Program-made: the position numbers and the translations under genes
Assembly: GCF_001468035.1 (NCBI RefSeq)
Contig: NZ_LNZA01000001.1
Coordinates: forward strand, 62,001-126,000
Direction of reading: 5' to 3'
From: Legionella tucsonensis
Lineage (GTDB): Bacteria; Pseudomonadota; Gammaproteobacteria; Legionellales; Legionellaceae
Length of the DNA stretch: 64,000 nt
Notes under the pieces: generated by a model
Seen by the model: only the letters and a program-made list of their open reading frames with translations
Told to the model about the DNA's origin: nothing
Databases searched by the model: none
In this document: positions 16,994 to 25,605 of the stretch, piece by piece
Numbering within the stretch: the first letter of the stretch is position 1
Layout of the letters: each line of letters opens with the position of its first letter

Positions 16994-18034
16994 ATGACGA
17001 ATAACTATGAGCAGTTTGAGCAACGCAAGAAAGATCACATTAAATTGGCCTTAATGCCTGAAAATCAAACTACAGGGCTCAGTACATTTGATAGTATCAA
17101 TCTGATTCATGATGCTTTGCCTGACTTAAATTTTGATGAAATAAGCATTAAGGGTTCTCGATTTGGGCAAGTGGTTGAAAAACCTTTTCTCATAAGCTCT
17201 ATGACTGCGGGGCATCGCCGTGCAAAACACATCAATCATAACCTAATTGAGGCATGCGCGCTGAATGGCTGGGCAATGGGGGTAGGCTCGCAAAGACGTG
17301 AACTCACTGACCCTAAAGCAGCATTTGAGTGGCAAGATTTACGCCGTGACTTTCCTCAGGTTAGTTTATACAGCAATTTAGGAATAGCACAATTAATCAC
17401 CACATCATTAAGCGATATTCAACGCTTAATCGATGCGTTACACGCTGATGCATTAATTATTCACTGTAATCCCCTGCAAGAATGCATGCAGCCTGAAGGT
17501 ACAACAACTTATAAAGGATGCTGGCAGACTTTAGCGAGCTTAGTTAAAAAACTATCTGTACCCATTATCATTAAAGAAACAGGTTGTGGCTTTTCTCGTG
17601 CAACGATGATGCGCTTAAATGAGATTGGCATTGCTGCGATTGATGTAGGCGGTCTAGGAGGAACACACTGGGGACGAATTGAAGGACATAGAGCCCTTCA
17701 TGATCCAATTCGGCAACAAGCAGCCATTACTTTTCGAAACTGGGGGATTGATACTGCGACTTCGGTAAAACAGGCTACCGAGCTAAAACCCTCTTACGAG
17801 ATTTGGGGGTCGGGTGGAGTGAATAACGGATTAAATGCCGCCAAGCTCTTTGCTCTTGGAGCTACAACAGTTGGATATGCAAGACCCATGCTTGAACCCG
17901 CCTTAGAATCATCAGAACAAGTAAGCTTATGCATGCAAACGATAGAATATGAATTAAAGGTAACTATGTTTTGTACTGGAAGTCGGGTATTAGGAGATTT
18001 GAGGAATGCTTTAGAAGGAAAATATAATGCTTAA
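16994..18034 (+). CDS. fni: Type 2 isopentenyl-diphosphate delta-isomerase
   Basis: This 346-residue FMN enzyme interconverts isopentenyl and dimethylallyl diphosphate. The match spans the whole protein: QRKKDHIKLAL near the start, SSMTAGH, GVGSQRREL, HCNPLQECMQPEG (substrate glutamine), KETGCGFSR, DVGGLGGTHWGRIE and GSGGVNNGLNAAKLFALGA. The next gene starts 8 bases before its stop, so it is co-translated with sugar-nucleotide genes. In Legionella this enzyme serves the mevalonate pathway, and its position here is unexpected. A local supply of C5 units for undecaprenyl phosphate is one idea; simple rearrangement is another. Confidence 0.95.
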   Translation: MTNNYEQFEQRKKDHIKLALMPENQTTGLSTFDSINLIHDALPDLNFDEISIKGSRFGQVVEKPFLISSMTAGHRRAKHINHNLIEACALNGWAMGVGSQRRELTDPKAAFEWQDLRRDFPQVSLYSNLGIAQLITTSLSDIQRLIDALHADALIIHCNPLQECMQPEGTTTYKGCWQTLASLVKKLSVPIIIKETGCGFSRATMMRLNEIGIAAIDVGGLGGTHWGRIEGHRALHDPIRQQAAITFRNWGIDTATSVKQATELKPSYEIWGSGGVNNGLNAAKLFALGATTVGYARPMLEPALESSEQVSLCMQTIEYELKVTMFCTGSRVLGDLRNALEGKYNA

Positions 18035-18965
18035 AATAGCAATTACAGGAGCAAACAGTTTTATTGGTTCTCATTTGCTCGAGAAGCTATCACGCCTAGA
18101 TCTGACAATAAATGCATTGTCCCGAAACTCCCATTTGAAGAACACTTCATATAATAATGTGACTTTCTATTCTGGGGATTTATTAGAACCTTCCACACTG
18201 GAAAGTTTTATCAAAGGATGTGATATAGTGATTAACCTTTCTTATCTATGGGAAGGTAGTTGCACTCAAAATTTGGAAGCAATAGAAAACTTAGCTAAAA
18301 TTTGCGCTTTTCATAAAATAAAACGATTTATTCATTGCAGCACTACTTCCGTATATGGAGAGATAAAGGAAAATATTGTTGATGAAGATACACATTGCAA
18401 TCCGCAAACAGAATATGCCAAGACAAAACGAGCAATAGAAAATTACTTACTAGAAAAATATAATGACTCTTTTGAACTAATTATTTTGAGACCGACACAG
18501 GTTTTCGGTCCGAAAGGCAAAAATCTTGTGAAATTGGCTGATGATCTTGTTAGGGGTTCTTCATTTAAAAATTATTTAAAATCCTGTTTAATGGCCAAAA
18601 AACCGATGAATCTTGTCTGTGTTGACAATGTAGTCGGAGCTCTTGAATATTTAATTCACATCAATAAACCTAAAAAATTCATTTACATAATAAGTGACGA
18701 TGAGGTTAAAGAAAATAATTTTCAATACGTTGAAAATTATCTAATGAATCAATTTAAAATCCCTTACTTAATACCGTCCTTTTCTCTACCTTTACTTTTT
18801 TATAAGAATTTTTATCAAATGCTTGGTAAAGGAGCGATGAATCCAAGAATAGTCTATTGCGGTAAAAACCTGCGTGAAGCAGGTTACATTAAACCTGTTA
18901 AATTCGAAGAAGGTCTGGCTAAATTTGTAACCTGGTACAGCATAGCGTCATCCACTAAGTTCTAG
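18027..18965 (+). CDS. NAD-dependent epimerase/dehydratase (SDR) with repeat-derived C-terminus
   Basis: A 312-residue extended SDR with the NAD loop TGANSFIGSHLLE, the serine strand HCSTTSVYGE and catalytic YAKTK near residue 131. It should act on a nucleotide sugar, but the reaction (epimerase, reductase or dehydratase) cannot be read from sequence. It starts within the end of fni. The last seven residues (IASSTKF) and the TAG stop come from the left arm of the inverted-repeat element at 18942-19066, which begins exactly at a codon boundary. The original C-terminus was therefore probably replaced. The catalytic core is complete. Confidence 0.82.
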   Translation: MLKIAITGANSFIGSHLLEKLSRLDLTINALSRNSHLKNTSYNNVTFYSGDLLEPSTLESFIKGCDIVINLSYLWEGSCTQNLEAIENLAKICAFHKIKRFIHCSTTSVYGEIKENIVDEDTHCNPQTEYAKTKRAIENYLLEKYNDSFELIILRPTQVFGPKGKNLVKLADDLVRGSSFKNYLKSCLMAKKPMNLVCVDNVVGALEYLIHINKPKKFIYIISDDEVKENNFQYVENYLMNQFKIPYLIPSFSLPLLFYKNFYQMLGKGAMNPRIVYCGKNLREAGYIKPVKFEEGLAKFVTWYSIASSTKF

Positions 18966-19066
18966 ACAAGGCGACGCAAGTAGAGTGAGGTGAAGGATTG
19001 TACTCAAGTATATGACTGAGCCGAACAAGCTTGCAACGATGTATAGAACTTAGTGGGTGACGCTAT
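18942..19066. mobile_element. 125-base MITE-like element with 23-base inverted repeats
   Basis: The left arm 18942-18964 and the right arm 19044-19066 are reverse complements with one mismatch in 23 bases. The 79-base centre has no ORF. It sits at the junction of the 18027 gene and the 19091 glycosyltransferase gene, supplies the stop codon of the first and ends 24 bases before the second. No clear target-site duplication is visible. Size, arms and lack of coding fit a non-autonomous transposon relic. Confidence 0.75.
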
Positions 19067-19090
19067 AGTAATGAAAAATAGGACAAGTCA

Positions 19091-20209
19091 ATGAAAGTAT
19101 TAAATGTAAATTTTTCCATCGACTCTGTAAATGATGGCGGTACAGCCGAAAGAACAAATCAAATGAGTCGATTTTTGGCTGAAAAAAATTATGACTGCAC
19201 AATTCTTACTTTTTTTGCTAATCCAAATAATGAGAAAATTGCTAAACTCAAGAATATCAAATTAATCATCTTGCCTTATTTTTCAAAACGTTTTTTTATT
19301 CCGAAAGGCGGCTTCAAACAAATTAGGAAAGCGGTATATGAAGCAGATATTATTCACATAATGAATCATTGGACCATTTTAAATGCAATAGTATATTGTT
19401 ACGCTTATTATTTCCGTAAACCTTATGTTGTTTGTCCTGCTGGTGCTTTGACTGTTTTTGGACGCTCTAAAGTATTCAAAAAAATATACAATGTTATTAT
19501 TGGAAAGCGCATTATTAAAAATGCCCATGGGCATATTGCTATTGCAGAAAATGAGGTGCAACATTATAGATCTTATGGAGTAGACAAACAGAAAATCACT
19601 TTTATCCCTAATGGAGTATTTGCAGAAGATTTTTTTCAAGAAAATATAAACTTTAGATCTAGTGTTAACTTGCCAGAAAAATATATTTTGTTTATGGGAA
19701 GGCTAAATTATATAAAAGGACCGGATCTTATTTTGAAAGCATTTGCAAACTTACCTCAGGAATATAAAAATTATCACTTAGTTTTTGCCGGTCCAGATGG
19801 TGGCATGCTGAGTTCACTCCAGAGTATTACAAAAGATCTTAATCTTGATAACCGAGTTCATTTTATTGGTAGTGTATCTGGGATAGATAGAAATTATGTT
19901 TATCAGAACTCTATGTTTCTAGTAGTCCCTTCTCGGCAAGAAGCGATGTCTATAGTTGTGGTGGAAGCGGGTATCTTTTCCAAGCCCGCATTAATTACTG
20001 ATCAATGTGGTTTTGACTTGGAACATATTGAAGCCGGATATGTAGTCCCCGCAAGCGTGGAAGGGTTAGAGCAAGGTTTGCTAAAAATGCTCTCCAGTTT
20101 AAGAAGAACTGATATGGGGATTAATTTAAATACACTTATTCTTAAGGATTATACTTGGAGTTCCGTAGGTGAGAAAATGACTGTTTTATACAAAAGCATC
20201 TTACAATGA
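19091..20209 (+). CDS. Glycosyltransferase, GT4 family
   Basis: A 372-residue GT-B fold transferase of family GT4. The C-terminal half shows the usual order: FIPNGVFAEDFF, ILFMGRLNYIKGPDLILKAF (start of the nucleotide-binding domain), VFAGPDGG, HFIGSVSG, and the glutamate motif PSRQEAMSIVVVEAG, which replaces the more common EGFG-type sequence. It has no membrane segment. An AGGAC ribosome binding site lies between the MITE-like element and the ATG. The sugar it transfers is unknown. Confidence 0.88.
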   Translation: MKVLNVNFSIDSVNDGGTAERTNQMSRFLAEKNYDCTILTFFANPNNEKIAKLKNIKLIILPYFSKRFFIPKGGFKQIRKAVYEADIIHIMNHWTILNAIVYCYAYYFRKPYVVCPAGALTVFGRSKVFKKIYNVIIGKRIIKNAHGHIAIAENEVQHYRSYGVDKQKITFIPNGVFAEDFFQENINFRSSVNLPEKYILFMGRLNYIKGPDLILKAFANLPQEYKNYHLVFAGPDGGMLSSLQSITKDLNLDNRVHFIGSVSGIDRNYVYQNSMFLVVPSRQEAMSIVVVEAGIFSKPALITDQCGFDLEHIEAGYVVPASVEGLEQGLLKMLSSLRRTDMGINLNTLILKDYTWSSVGEKMTVLYKSILQ

Positions 20210-20325
20210 TGTCTATGAGAGACACCTAGGTTATCATATGCTTCACATATCTTGATTTTAACCTAGACAATAAAAAAGGTAAATTCAGCGATAAAATATT
20301 TAAAATTGATAGAGGATGCGGTTGA

Positions 20326-21561
20326 GTGAAAATTTTAGTAGTCTCACAATATTTCTGGCCTGAAACTTTCATTATCAATGAATTAGTAAAATGTCTAAGT
20401 GCCCATGGTAATCAGATTGAAGTAATGACTGGAAAACCAAATTATCCTGAAGGTGAAATATTTCAGGGGTATTCAGCTTCAGGTTGTTCAACGGAGTTAT
20501 TTGAGAGTGTTAAAGTGCATCGCATCCCCATGTACCCTCGAGGAAAAAGTGCTAAAAAATTAATACTAAACTATCTTTCCTTTATTTTTAGCGGCCTTTT
20601 ATATTTTCCAAAATTGATTAAGGGCAAGCAATTTGATGCCATTTTAGTTTTTGTTCCCTCGCCAATAACCGCAGTAATTCCAGCGATGTATCTCAAATGG
20701 CGACTTCGCACACATTTGGCAGTTTGGGTGCAGGATTTATGGCCGGAAAGCGTCAAAGCAACTGGCTTTACTCAAAATAAATTTCTCCTAAAAATAATAG
20801 GGTATTTAGTAAAGTGGATATACAGATCTTCTGATACATTACTTGTGCAATCCCAGGCATTTCTCCCATCGATGAGAAAATATGTCACCCAAGAAAAATT
20901 AATTTATTATCCTAATTCATATTTGGAAAAAACTACTACCGATACCAAAAGAGAAACATTGCCCAAAAATCTCCTTAACGTGCTCGAGCAAAATAGTTGT
21001 TTCGTTTTTGCAGGTAACTTTGGAAAAGCGCAAGCTTTAGAAACACTTGTGCAAGCCGCTGAACGATTACTCCACCTACCTCAATGTAAAATTATTTTGA
21101 TTGGCAGTGGTAATCAGTCTGAATTTTTAAGAAAATATATTTCTGAAAAAAATTTAAAAAATGTACTGTTACCCGGCCGTTTTTCTTCCACGCTCATGCC
21201 AGAAATTTTTTCGCGAGCTACGGGTTTACTCGTTACATTAAAAAATGAGGAAATTTTCTCTTATACCATTCCAAGTAAAGTCCAGGCTTATTTAGCATCT
21301 GGGCGCCCTATAGTTGCAGCACTCAATGGGGAAGGGGCTCGTATTATCCTTGATGCAGGTGCAGGTTTTGTTTCATCAGCAGAAGATTCTACTGGGCTGG
21401 CAAAAAATATTGAACAGCTATATCATATGTCACCTACAGATCGCGAGAAACTAGGCCAAGCAGGTCGCTCGTACTTTCTTGAACATTTTGAGATGACCAA
21501 ACAAAGTCAAAAACTTATCGAAATTCTTAGCAATAGAATTATTAAGAAGGAGAAAGCCTAA
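20326..21561 (+). CDS. Glycosyltransferase, GT4 family, WbuB-like
   Basis: A 411-residue GT4 enzyme that starts at a GTG with GAGG upstream. The opening SQYFWPETFIINELVK and the phrases TGKPNYPEGEIFQGY, PMYPRGKS and WVQDLWPESVKATG are characteristic of WbuB-type transferases, which add an N-acetyl-6-deoxy-L-aminosugar such as L-FucNAc. The C-terminal donor domain has AGNFGKAQALETLVQAA, GSGNQS and SKVQAYLASGRPIVAA. The next two genes, a reductase and a WbvB/FnlA-type dehydratase, follow without a gap and should make its donor sugar. This links the three genes in one job. Confidence 0.9.
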   Translation: MKILVVSQYFWPETFIINELVKCLSAHGNQIEVMTGKPNYPEGEIFQGYSASGCSTELFESVKVHRIPMYPRGKSAKKLILNYLSFIFSGLLYFPKLIKGKQFDAILVFVPSPITAVIPAMYLKWRLRTHLAVWVQDLWPESVKATGFTQNKFLLKIIGYLVKWIYRSSDTLLVQSQAFLPSMRKYVTQEKLIYYPNSYLEKTTTDTKRETLPKNLLNVLEQNSCFVFAGNFGKAQALETLVQAAERLLHLPQCKIILIGSGNQSEFLRKYISEKNLKNVLLPGRFSSTLMPEIFSRATGLLVTLKNEEIFSYTIPSKVQAYLASGRPIVAALNGEGARIILDAGAGFVSSAEDSTGLAKNIEQLYHMSPTDREKLGQAGRSYFLEHFEMTKQSQKLIEILSNRIIKKEKA

Positions 21562-22434
21562 GTGAATGTTTTAGTTTTAGGCGTTACGGGTATGTTGGGA
21601 AGTACTGTTTTTCATACTTTTAACCAAACTGATGCAAAAGTATATGGTACATTACGGGATAGAAAAAGTGTGCAGTATTTCCCTGAGCACACACACGCCA
21701 ACCTAATACCTAATATAGATGTGCTTGATATAGATACCTTATTCAGGTTATTTGAACTAATTCGCCCAGACGTTGTAATTAATTGTATTGGTCTTATCAA
21801 ACAGCTTGCTGCAGCTAAAGATCCCTTATTAACACTTCCCATTAATGCTATGTTACCCCATCGCTTAGCAAAGTTCTGCGCATTATCCAATGCCCGACTA
21901 ATTCATATTAGTACTGACTGTGTTTTTTCCGGACGAAAAGGTCTTTATTTGGAACAAGACGTATCTGATGCAGAAGATTTATATGGAAAATCAAAATACA
22001 TAGGAGAAGTAACAGAGTTATCTCACGCGATTACCTTACGAACCTCTATTATTGGCCATGAGATAAGCAGCAATTATGCCCTGCTTGAGTGGTTTCTTTC
22101 CCAAGAGAATCAAGTAAACGGCTATACAAAAGCAATTTTTTCAGGATTTCCAACTGTTGAATTAGCTCGAATCATTCGTGATTATGTTATACCTTGTCCT
22201 GAATTACATGGTCTTTACCATGTAGCGGCATCTCCCATTAATAAATTTGATTTACTCACTTTAATAGCCGAAATTTATAAGAAAAAAATTAGAATTATTC
22301 TCGATGAGCAAATAGTTATTGATCGGTCTTTAAATGGTGAACGCTTTAGGGCAGCGACAGGTTATATCGCTCCTTCATGGCCTGAGCTGATTGAGGGCAT
22401 GTATGAAACAAGAAAACTTTACGGAGCTAAGTGA
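21562..22434 (+). CDS. RmlD-like nucleotide-sugar 4-keto reductase (WbvR-type)
   Basis: A 290-residue SDR of the RmlD family starting at a GTG with AAGGAG upstream. It has LGVTGMLGSTVF as the cofactor loop, the RPDVVINCIGLIKQ phrase, HISTDCVFSGRKG and the catalytic YGKSK near residue 143. It lacks the C-terminal cupin domain of FnlB/WbjC, so it fits the WbvR role: reduction of the 4-keto group of UDP-2-acetamido-2,6-dideoxy-L-hexulose to give UDP-L-RhaNAc, the precursor of UDP-L-QuiNAc. It directly follows the WbuB-like gene and overlaps the dehydratase gene at TGATG. The assignment is by domain content and neighbours. Confidence 0.82.
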   Translation: MNVLVLGVTGMLGSTVFHTFNQTDAKVYGTLRDRKSVQYFPEHTHANLIPNIDVLDIDTLFRLFELIRPDVVINCIGLIKQLAAAKDPLLTLPINAMLPHRLAKFCALSNARLIHISTDCVFSGRKGLYLEQDVSDAEDLYGKSKYIGEVTELSHAITLRTSIIGHEISSNYALLEWFLSQENQVNGYTKAIFSGFPTVELARIIRDYVIPCPELHGLYHVAASPINKFDLLTLIAEIYKKKIRIILDEQIVIDRSLNGERFRAATGYIAPSWPELIEGMYETRKLYGAK

Positions 22435-23444
22435 TGTTTTATAATAAAGTTCTGATGATTACAGGTGGCACCGGTTCATTTGGTCATACTGTTTTGAAAC
22501 GTTTTTTAAAATCCGATCTTCGCGAAATACGCATATTTAGCAGAGATGAAAAAAAGCAAGAAGATATGCGTAATGAGTTAAACAATGAAAAGGTAAAATT
22601 CTATATTGGTGACGTGCGCGACTCCCAAGCAGTAGAAGATGCAATGATTGGAGTGGATTATGTATTCCATGCTGCGGCACTAAAGCAGGTACCTTCTTGT
22701 GAGTTCTATCCTATGGAGGCAGTTCGGACCAATATTCTCGGAACTGAAAATGTTTTAAATGCGGGAATAAAAAGCTCCGTGAAAAAAATAGTAGTACTCA
22801 GCACAGATAAAGCGGTTTATCCCATCAATGCAATGGGTATTTCAAAAGCTATGGCTGAAAAAATTATGGTTGCCAAGTCACGACTCATCTCTGAAAGCGG
22901 CCCTGTCATTTGTGCAACACGCTATGGTAATGTGATGGCATCACGAGGCTCCGTGATTCCACTTTTTATTGAGCAGATAAAAGAAAATCATCCATTAACT
23001 ATAACTGATCCGAAAATGACTCGATTTTTAATGTCGCTCGAAGATTCCGTTGATCTAGTAATGCATGCATTCGCAAATGCGCGCCAAGGAGATATTTTTA
23101 TCCAAAAATCTCCTGCCTCTACTATTGCTGACTTAGCACAAGCACTGATTGAGATTTTCAAAAGCAACAGCCAAATTAAAGTGATCGGTACGCGTCATGG
23201 TGAAAAACTCTATGAATCTCTTGTTTCCAGAGAAGAAATGGCTAAAGCAGAAGATATGGGGAAGTATTATCGTATCAGTGCAGATAATCGAGATCTTAAT
23301 TATAAAAAATATTTTATAGAAGGTGAGGAAATTATTTCTACGTTTGATGATTATACATCTCATAATACGCAGCGACTCACAATACCTGAGATAAAAGACT
23401 TACTTCTTCGCCTTGATTTTATTCAGGAAGTTCTCGATGCTTAA
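22434..23444 (+). CDS. UDP-GlcNAc 4,6-dehydratase/epimerase (FnlA/WbjB/WbvB family)
   Basis: The 336-residue SDR opens MFYNKVLMITGGTGSFG, has the SRDEKKQEDMR cofactor-selecting motif, the phrase HAAALKQVPSCEFYPMEA, and NAMGISKAMAEKIM around the catalytic methionine and lysine that replace the usual YxxxK in this family. These enzymes dehydrate UDP-GlcNAc and invert C5 to enter the L-FucNAc, L-RhaNAc and L-QuiNAc pathways. The ATG at 22434 overlaps the previous stop (TGATG); a GTG three bases earlier is a less likely start. A strong terminator follows at 23541, so this ends the first plus-strand module. Confidence 0.92.
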   Translation: MFYNKVLMITGGTGSFGHTVLKRFLKSDLREIRIFSRDEKKQEDMRNELNNEKVKFYIGDVRDSQAVEDAMIGVDYVFHAAALKQVPSCEFYPMEAVRTNILGTENVLNAGIKSSVKKIVVLSTDKAVYPINAMGISKAMAEKIMVAKSRLISESGPVICATRYGNVMASRGSVIPLFIEQIKENHPLTITDPKMTRFLMSLEDSVDLVMHAFANARQGDIFIQKSPASTIADLAQALIEIFKSNSQIKVIGTRHGEKLYESLVSREEMAKAEDMGKYYRISADNRDLNYKKYFIEGEEIISTFDDYTSHNTQRLTIPEIKDLLLRLDFIQEVLDA

Positions 23445-23540
23445 CACATCACATCAGGTGTTTAAAAATAATTTATACAGCCTGCTTTAATGATTTGGAT
23501 AGAACAAAATTTTGCATGTTAATGTCATTGGAAATCGTTC

Positions 23541-23570
23541 ACGTCCCTTATAAAGGGGCGTAGTTTTTTT
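23541..23570 (+). terminator. Strong intrinsic terminator ending the first O-antigen module
   Basis: ACGTCCCTT (23541-23549) pairs with AAGGGGCGT (23553-23561) with one G-T wobble and a three-base loop, then AG and seven T. It lies about 100 bases after the dehydratase stop codon. Confidence 0.85.
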
Positions 23571-23587
23571 GAGTTGATTCTTGGTGA

Positions 23588-24005
23588 CTAATTCTTTTTC
23601 TTTGCTTTAGCACCAAAGTTGCTGTAAAAACTAGCCATTACCATGCTTTCTGGGCAGCACAATAAACCTATTTCCCACTCTGCTATATCCCTAAACGCAT
23701 CATTTTCAGGCATTCTGTTGTGCGGTTAGTACACTGCCAGAGAATAGGCCATAGCCTTTTTTAAATCGTTTATCCTTGTGTTGAATACTACCCTGTGCCT
23801 AGACACTTTTCTCGGTTATATTTTCGATAAATTGCTTTAGCTCTGATTCAGGTGTTTTGTTTTTTGGGATAAATGCATTGCGTCGCATTTTTATCCTGCA
23901 GAGCCTGCACGAACTCAGTTACAGTATTAACTTCTTTGCCAACTAGAGCATTACCCATGGAATTTTCATCTATAATTAAATTATCGACATAAACAGAGCG
24001 TTTTT
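23588..24005 (-). pseudogene. Decayed coding region, possible IS5-like transposase remnant
   Basis: This stretch of about 420 bases has no intact gene. On the minus strand, from 23958 downwards, a broken frame reads LVGKEVNTVTEFVQALQDKN then PKKQN before a stop, a pattern like the segment around the second catalytic aspartate of IS5-family transposases (which read roughly LxGDKxYDxxxFxxAL...PxKxNR). The adjacent frame continues briefly (NAFIPKNKTPESEL), suggesting a frameshift. A 41-codon frame at 23588-23713 lies further on. I see nothing else here except the terminator at 23541. The call is tentative. Confidence 0.35.
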
Positions 24006-25493
24006 ATGTATTCTCATTCAAAACCTAATCTTAATTTAGACGAATTATATGGTAAATTTCTTAATGCACATCGAAAACTTAATGGTACTGTAAGTGGACA
24101 TCAAGCAGTTAATTTAGAGAGAGCTAAATCTGAATTATCTAAATTAAAACAAGTTATTCAAATTCTCGAGGATTATAAAAGCCGACCTGAAGGTGACATC
24201 TCTAAACAATTAAAAATGGCAATGAACTATCAAGATCTGGAGAAAAGGCTACAAGAAGAAAAAGAACGTTCAGATAGAGCAGAGAAAGAAGCCCAGGAAA
24301 CTCCCTATGAGTTAACATTCGACGAAATGGAATTATTGTTGCGTATTTTCGGTCATGAGGGAGGAGGAATTTTGCATCTGTCTGAGGCAAGTTTTTTTGA
24401 AAAATTAAAAAATCTATCTCAGAGTACGGGAAATGATGAAATGAAAATTGTTGCTAAGCTGGGAGGAAAAGAAAAGGCTGACGAAGTAACAAAGAATATT
24501 ATAAATAAAATCAAACATGCTTCCGCCAACGCCAATTGGGATGAAATAAAAAAGAAATTATCCACAGGAGTTAAGAACGTATTTGAATACAAAGAAAATC
24601 AGCAGATATACGAGACAACACTTTCGCAGAAAAACAAACTGGATACAGAAATCAAACAATTAATGAATCCCAAAACTGTGGATAGTAGAATTGGGGCTCT
24701 TAAACAAAAAAAAGAAGCGCTCTCTAGCTATATCCAGAGTATTGAAAAAATAAAAAGAGTACATGATCAATATTATACCTCTTTTACCACCAGTAAAAGC
24801 ACGGAGCGTTTACAAACTGACATACAAGCTCTTAATAACAATATAAAAACGTGTCAGAAAGAGTCTAAACAAGCTAAACAGCAAGATGTTCACAAGGAGC
24901 GCCTTGAGCGTCTAAAGTCATCCAAGAAAGTGTTATCATCACTCAAAAAAAATGGTCGGTTAGAAGAGGCTATTGAACAGATAGAAAATGCTGATAAACA
25001 ACAAATAAGGTCTTTTGATACCGTGTTAAAAGAGCTGGATGAAAAATTTTCTGCAAAAGAAGATAGGGAAACTTTAATTGTACCTCATGGTTTAGAGAGT
25101 AGTCATGGAACAGAGCTGCCAAAAATGAACTTGGAAAAAAATAAACAAGAGATTGCACGGCTATTAACCGAACTGGATACATTAAAAGTAGAAGGTAAAG
25201 TTATTACAAAGGAAGAAAAGAAAAAGTGGGAAGAAATAGAGCAAAGAATAGAAGAACTAGAGTACGAAAACGACACCCTTGAACCGAGTAGACCTCAGAA
25301 AACTAATGAGGAAGTAATTAGGTCTTTAAAAGAAGCGGTAAGAATAACAATAGTTCAAAGTCAAGAAAAAAGTGAAAAAACCAAAGAAACAGCGACACGC
25401 TACTTTAAAAATATAAAACAAGTAATAAAAGAATTGAGGCAAGAGCAAGAAGACACAGAAATTCAGCAGGATAATAAAGGTTTAATTAAGTAA
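24006..25493 (+). CDS. Large coiled-coil protein, candidate Dot/Icm effector
   Basis: The 495-residue protein is very rich in Lys, Glu and Gln and has long heptad-like stretches (about 60-105, 190-345 and 375-420). A less coiled central part (about 100-185) has the phrase LTFDEMELLLRIFGHEGGGILHLSE. The C-terminal 100 residues contain glutamate-rich patches (EEIEQRIEELEYEND and RQEQEDTEIQQD) like the E-block in Legionella type IVB substrates. It has no signal peptide or membrane segment. It interrupts the polysaccharide locus between a terminator plus IS-like remnant and a convergent gene. Nothing connects it to glycan synthesis, so it looks like inserted cargo. Confidence 0.7.
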   Translation: MYSHSKPNLNLDELYGKFLNAHRKLNGTVSGHQAVNLERAKSELSKLKQVIQILEDYKSRPEGDISKQLKMAMNYQDLEKRLQEEKERSDRAEKEAQETPYELTFDEMELLLRIFGHEGGGILHLSEASFFEKLKNLSQSTGNDEMKIVAKLGGKEKADEVTKNIINKIKHASANANWDEIKKKLSTGVKNVFEYKENQQIYETTLSQKNKLDTEIKQLMNPKTVDSRIGALKQKKEALSSYIQSIEKIKRVHDQYYTSFTTSKSTERLQTDIQALNNNIKTCQKESKQAKQQDVHKERLERLKSSKKVLSSLKKNGRLEEAIEQIENADKQQIRSFDTVLKELDEKFSAKEDRETLIVPHGLESSHGTELPKMNLEKNKQEIARLLTELDTLKVEGKVITKEEKKKWEEIEQRIEELEYENDTLEPSRPQKTNEEVIRSLKEAVRITIVQSQEKSEKTKETATRYFKNIKQVIKELRQEQEDTEIQQDNKGLIK

Positions 25494-25605
25494 ATAACTT
25501 TAATTATTTATAACAAGCATTGTTCTAAAGCAATTCCATATGAAAAAGAGCCCCTATAAGAGCAACGAAATGGAGTTCAGATTTAACTGGATAAGATTCC
25601 TGGTT

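Noticed and set aside
21562-22434. Assignment as FnlB/WbjC of the L-FucNAc pathway
   Set aside because: The protein is about 290 residues and lacks the C-terminal cupin domain of FnlB, so the RmlD-like WbvR role fits better.
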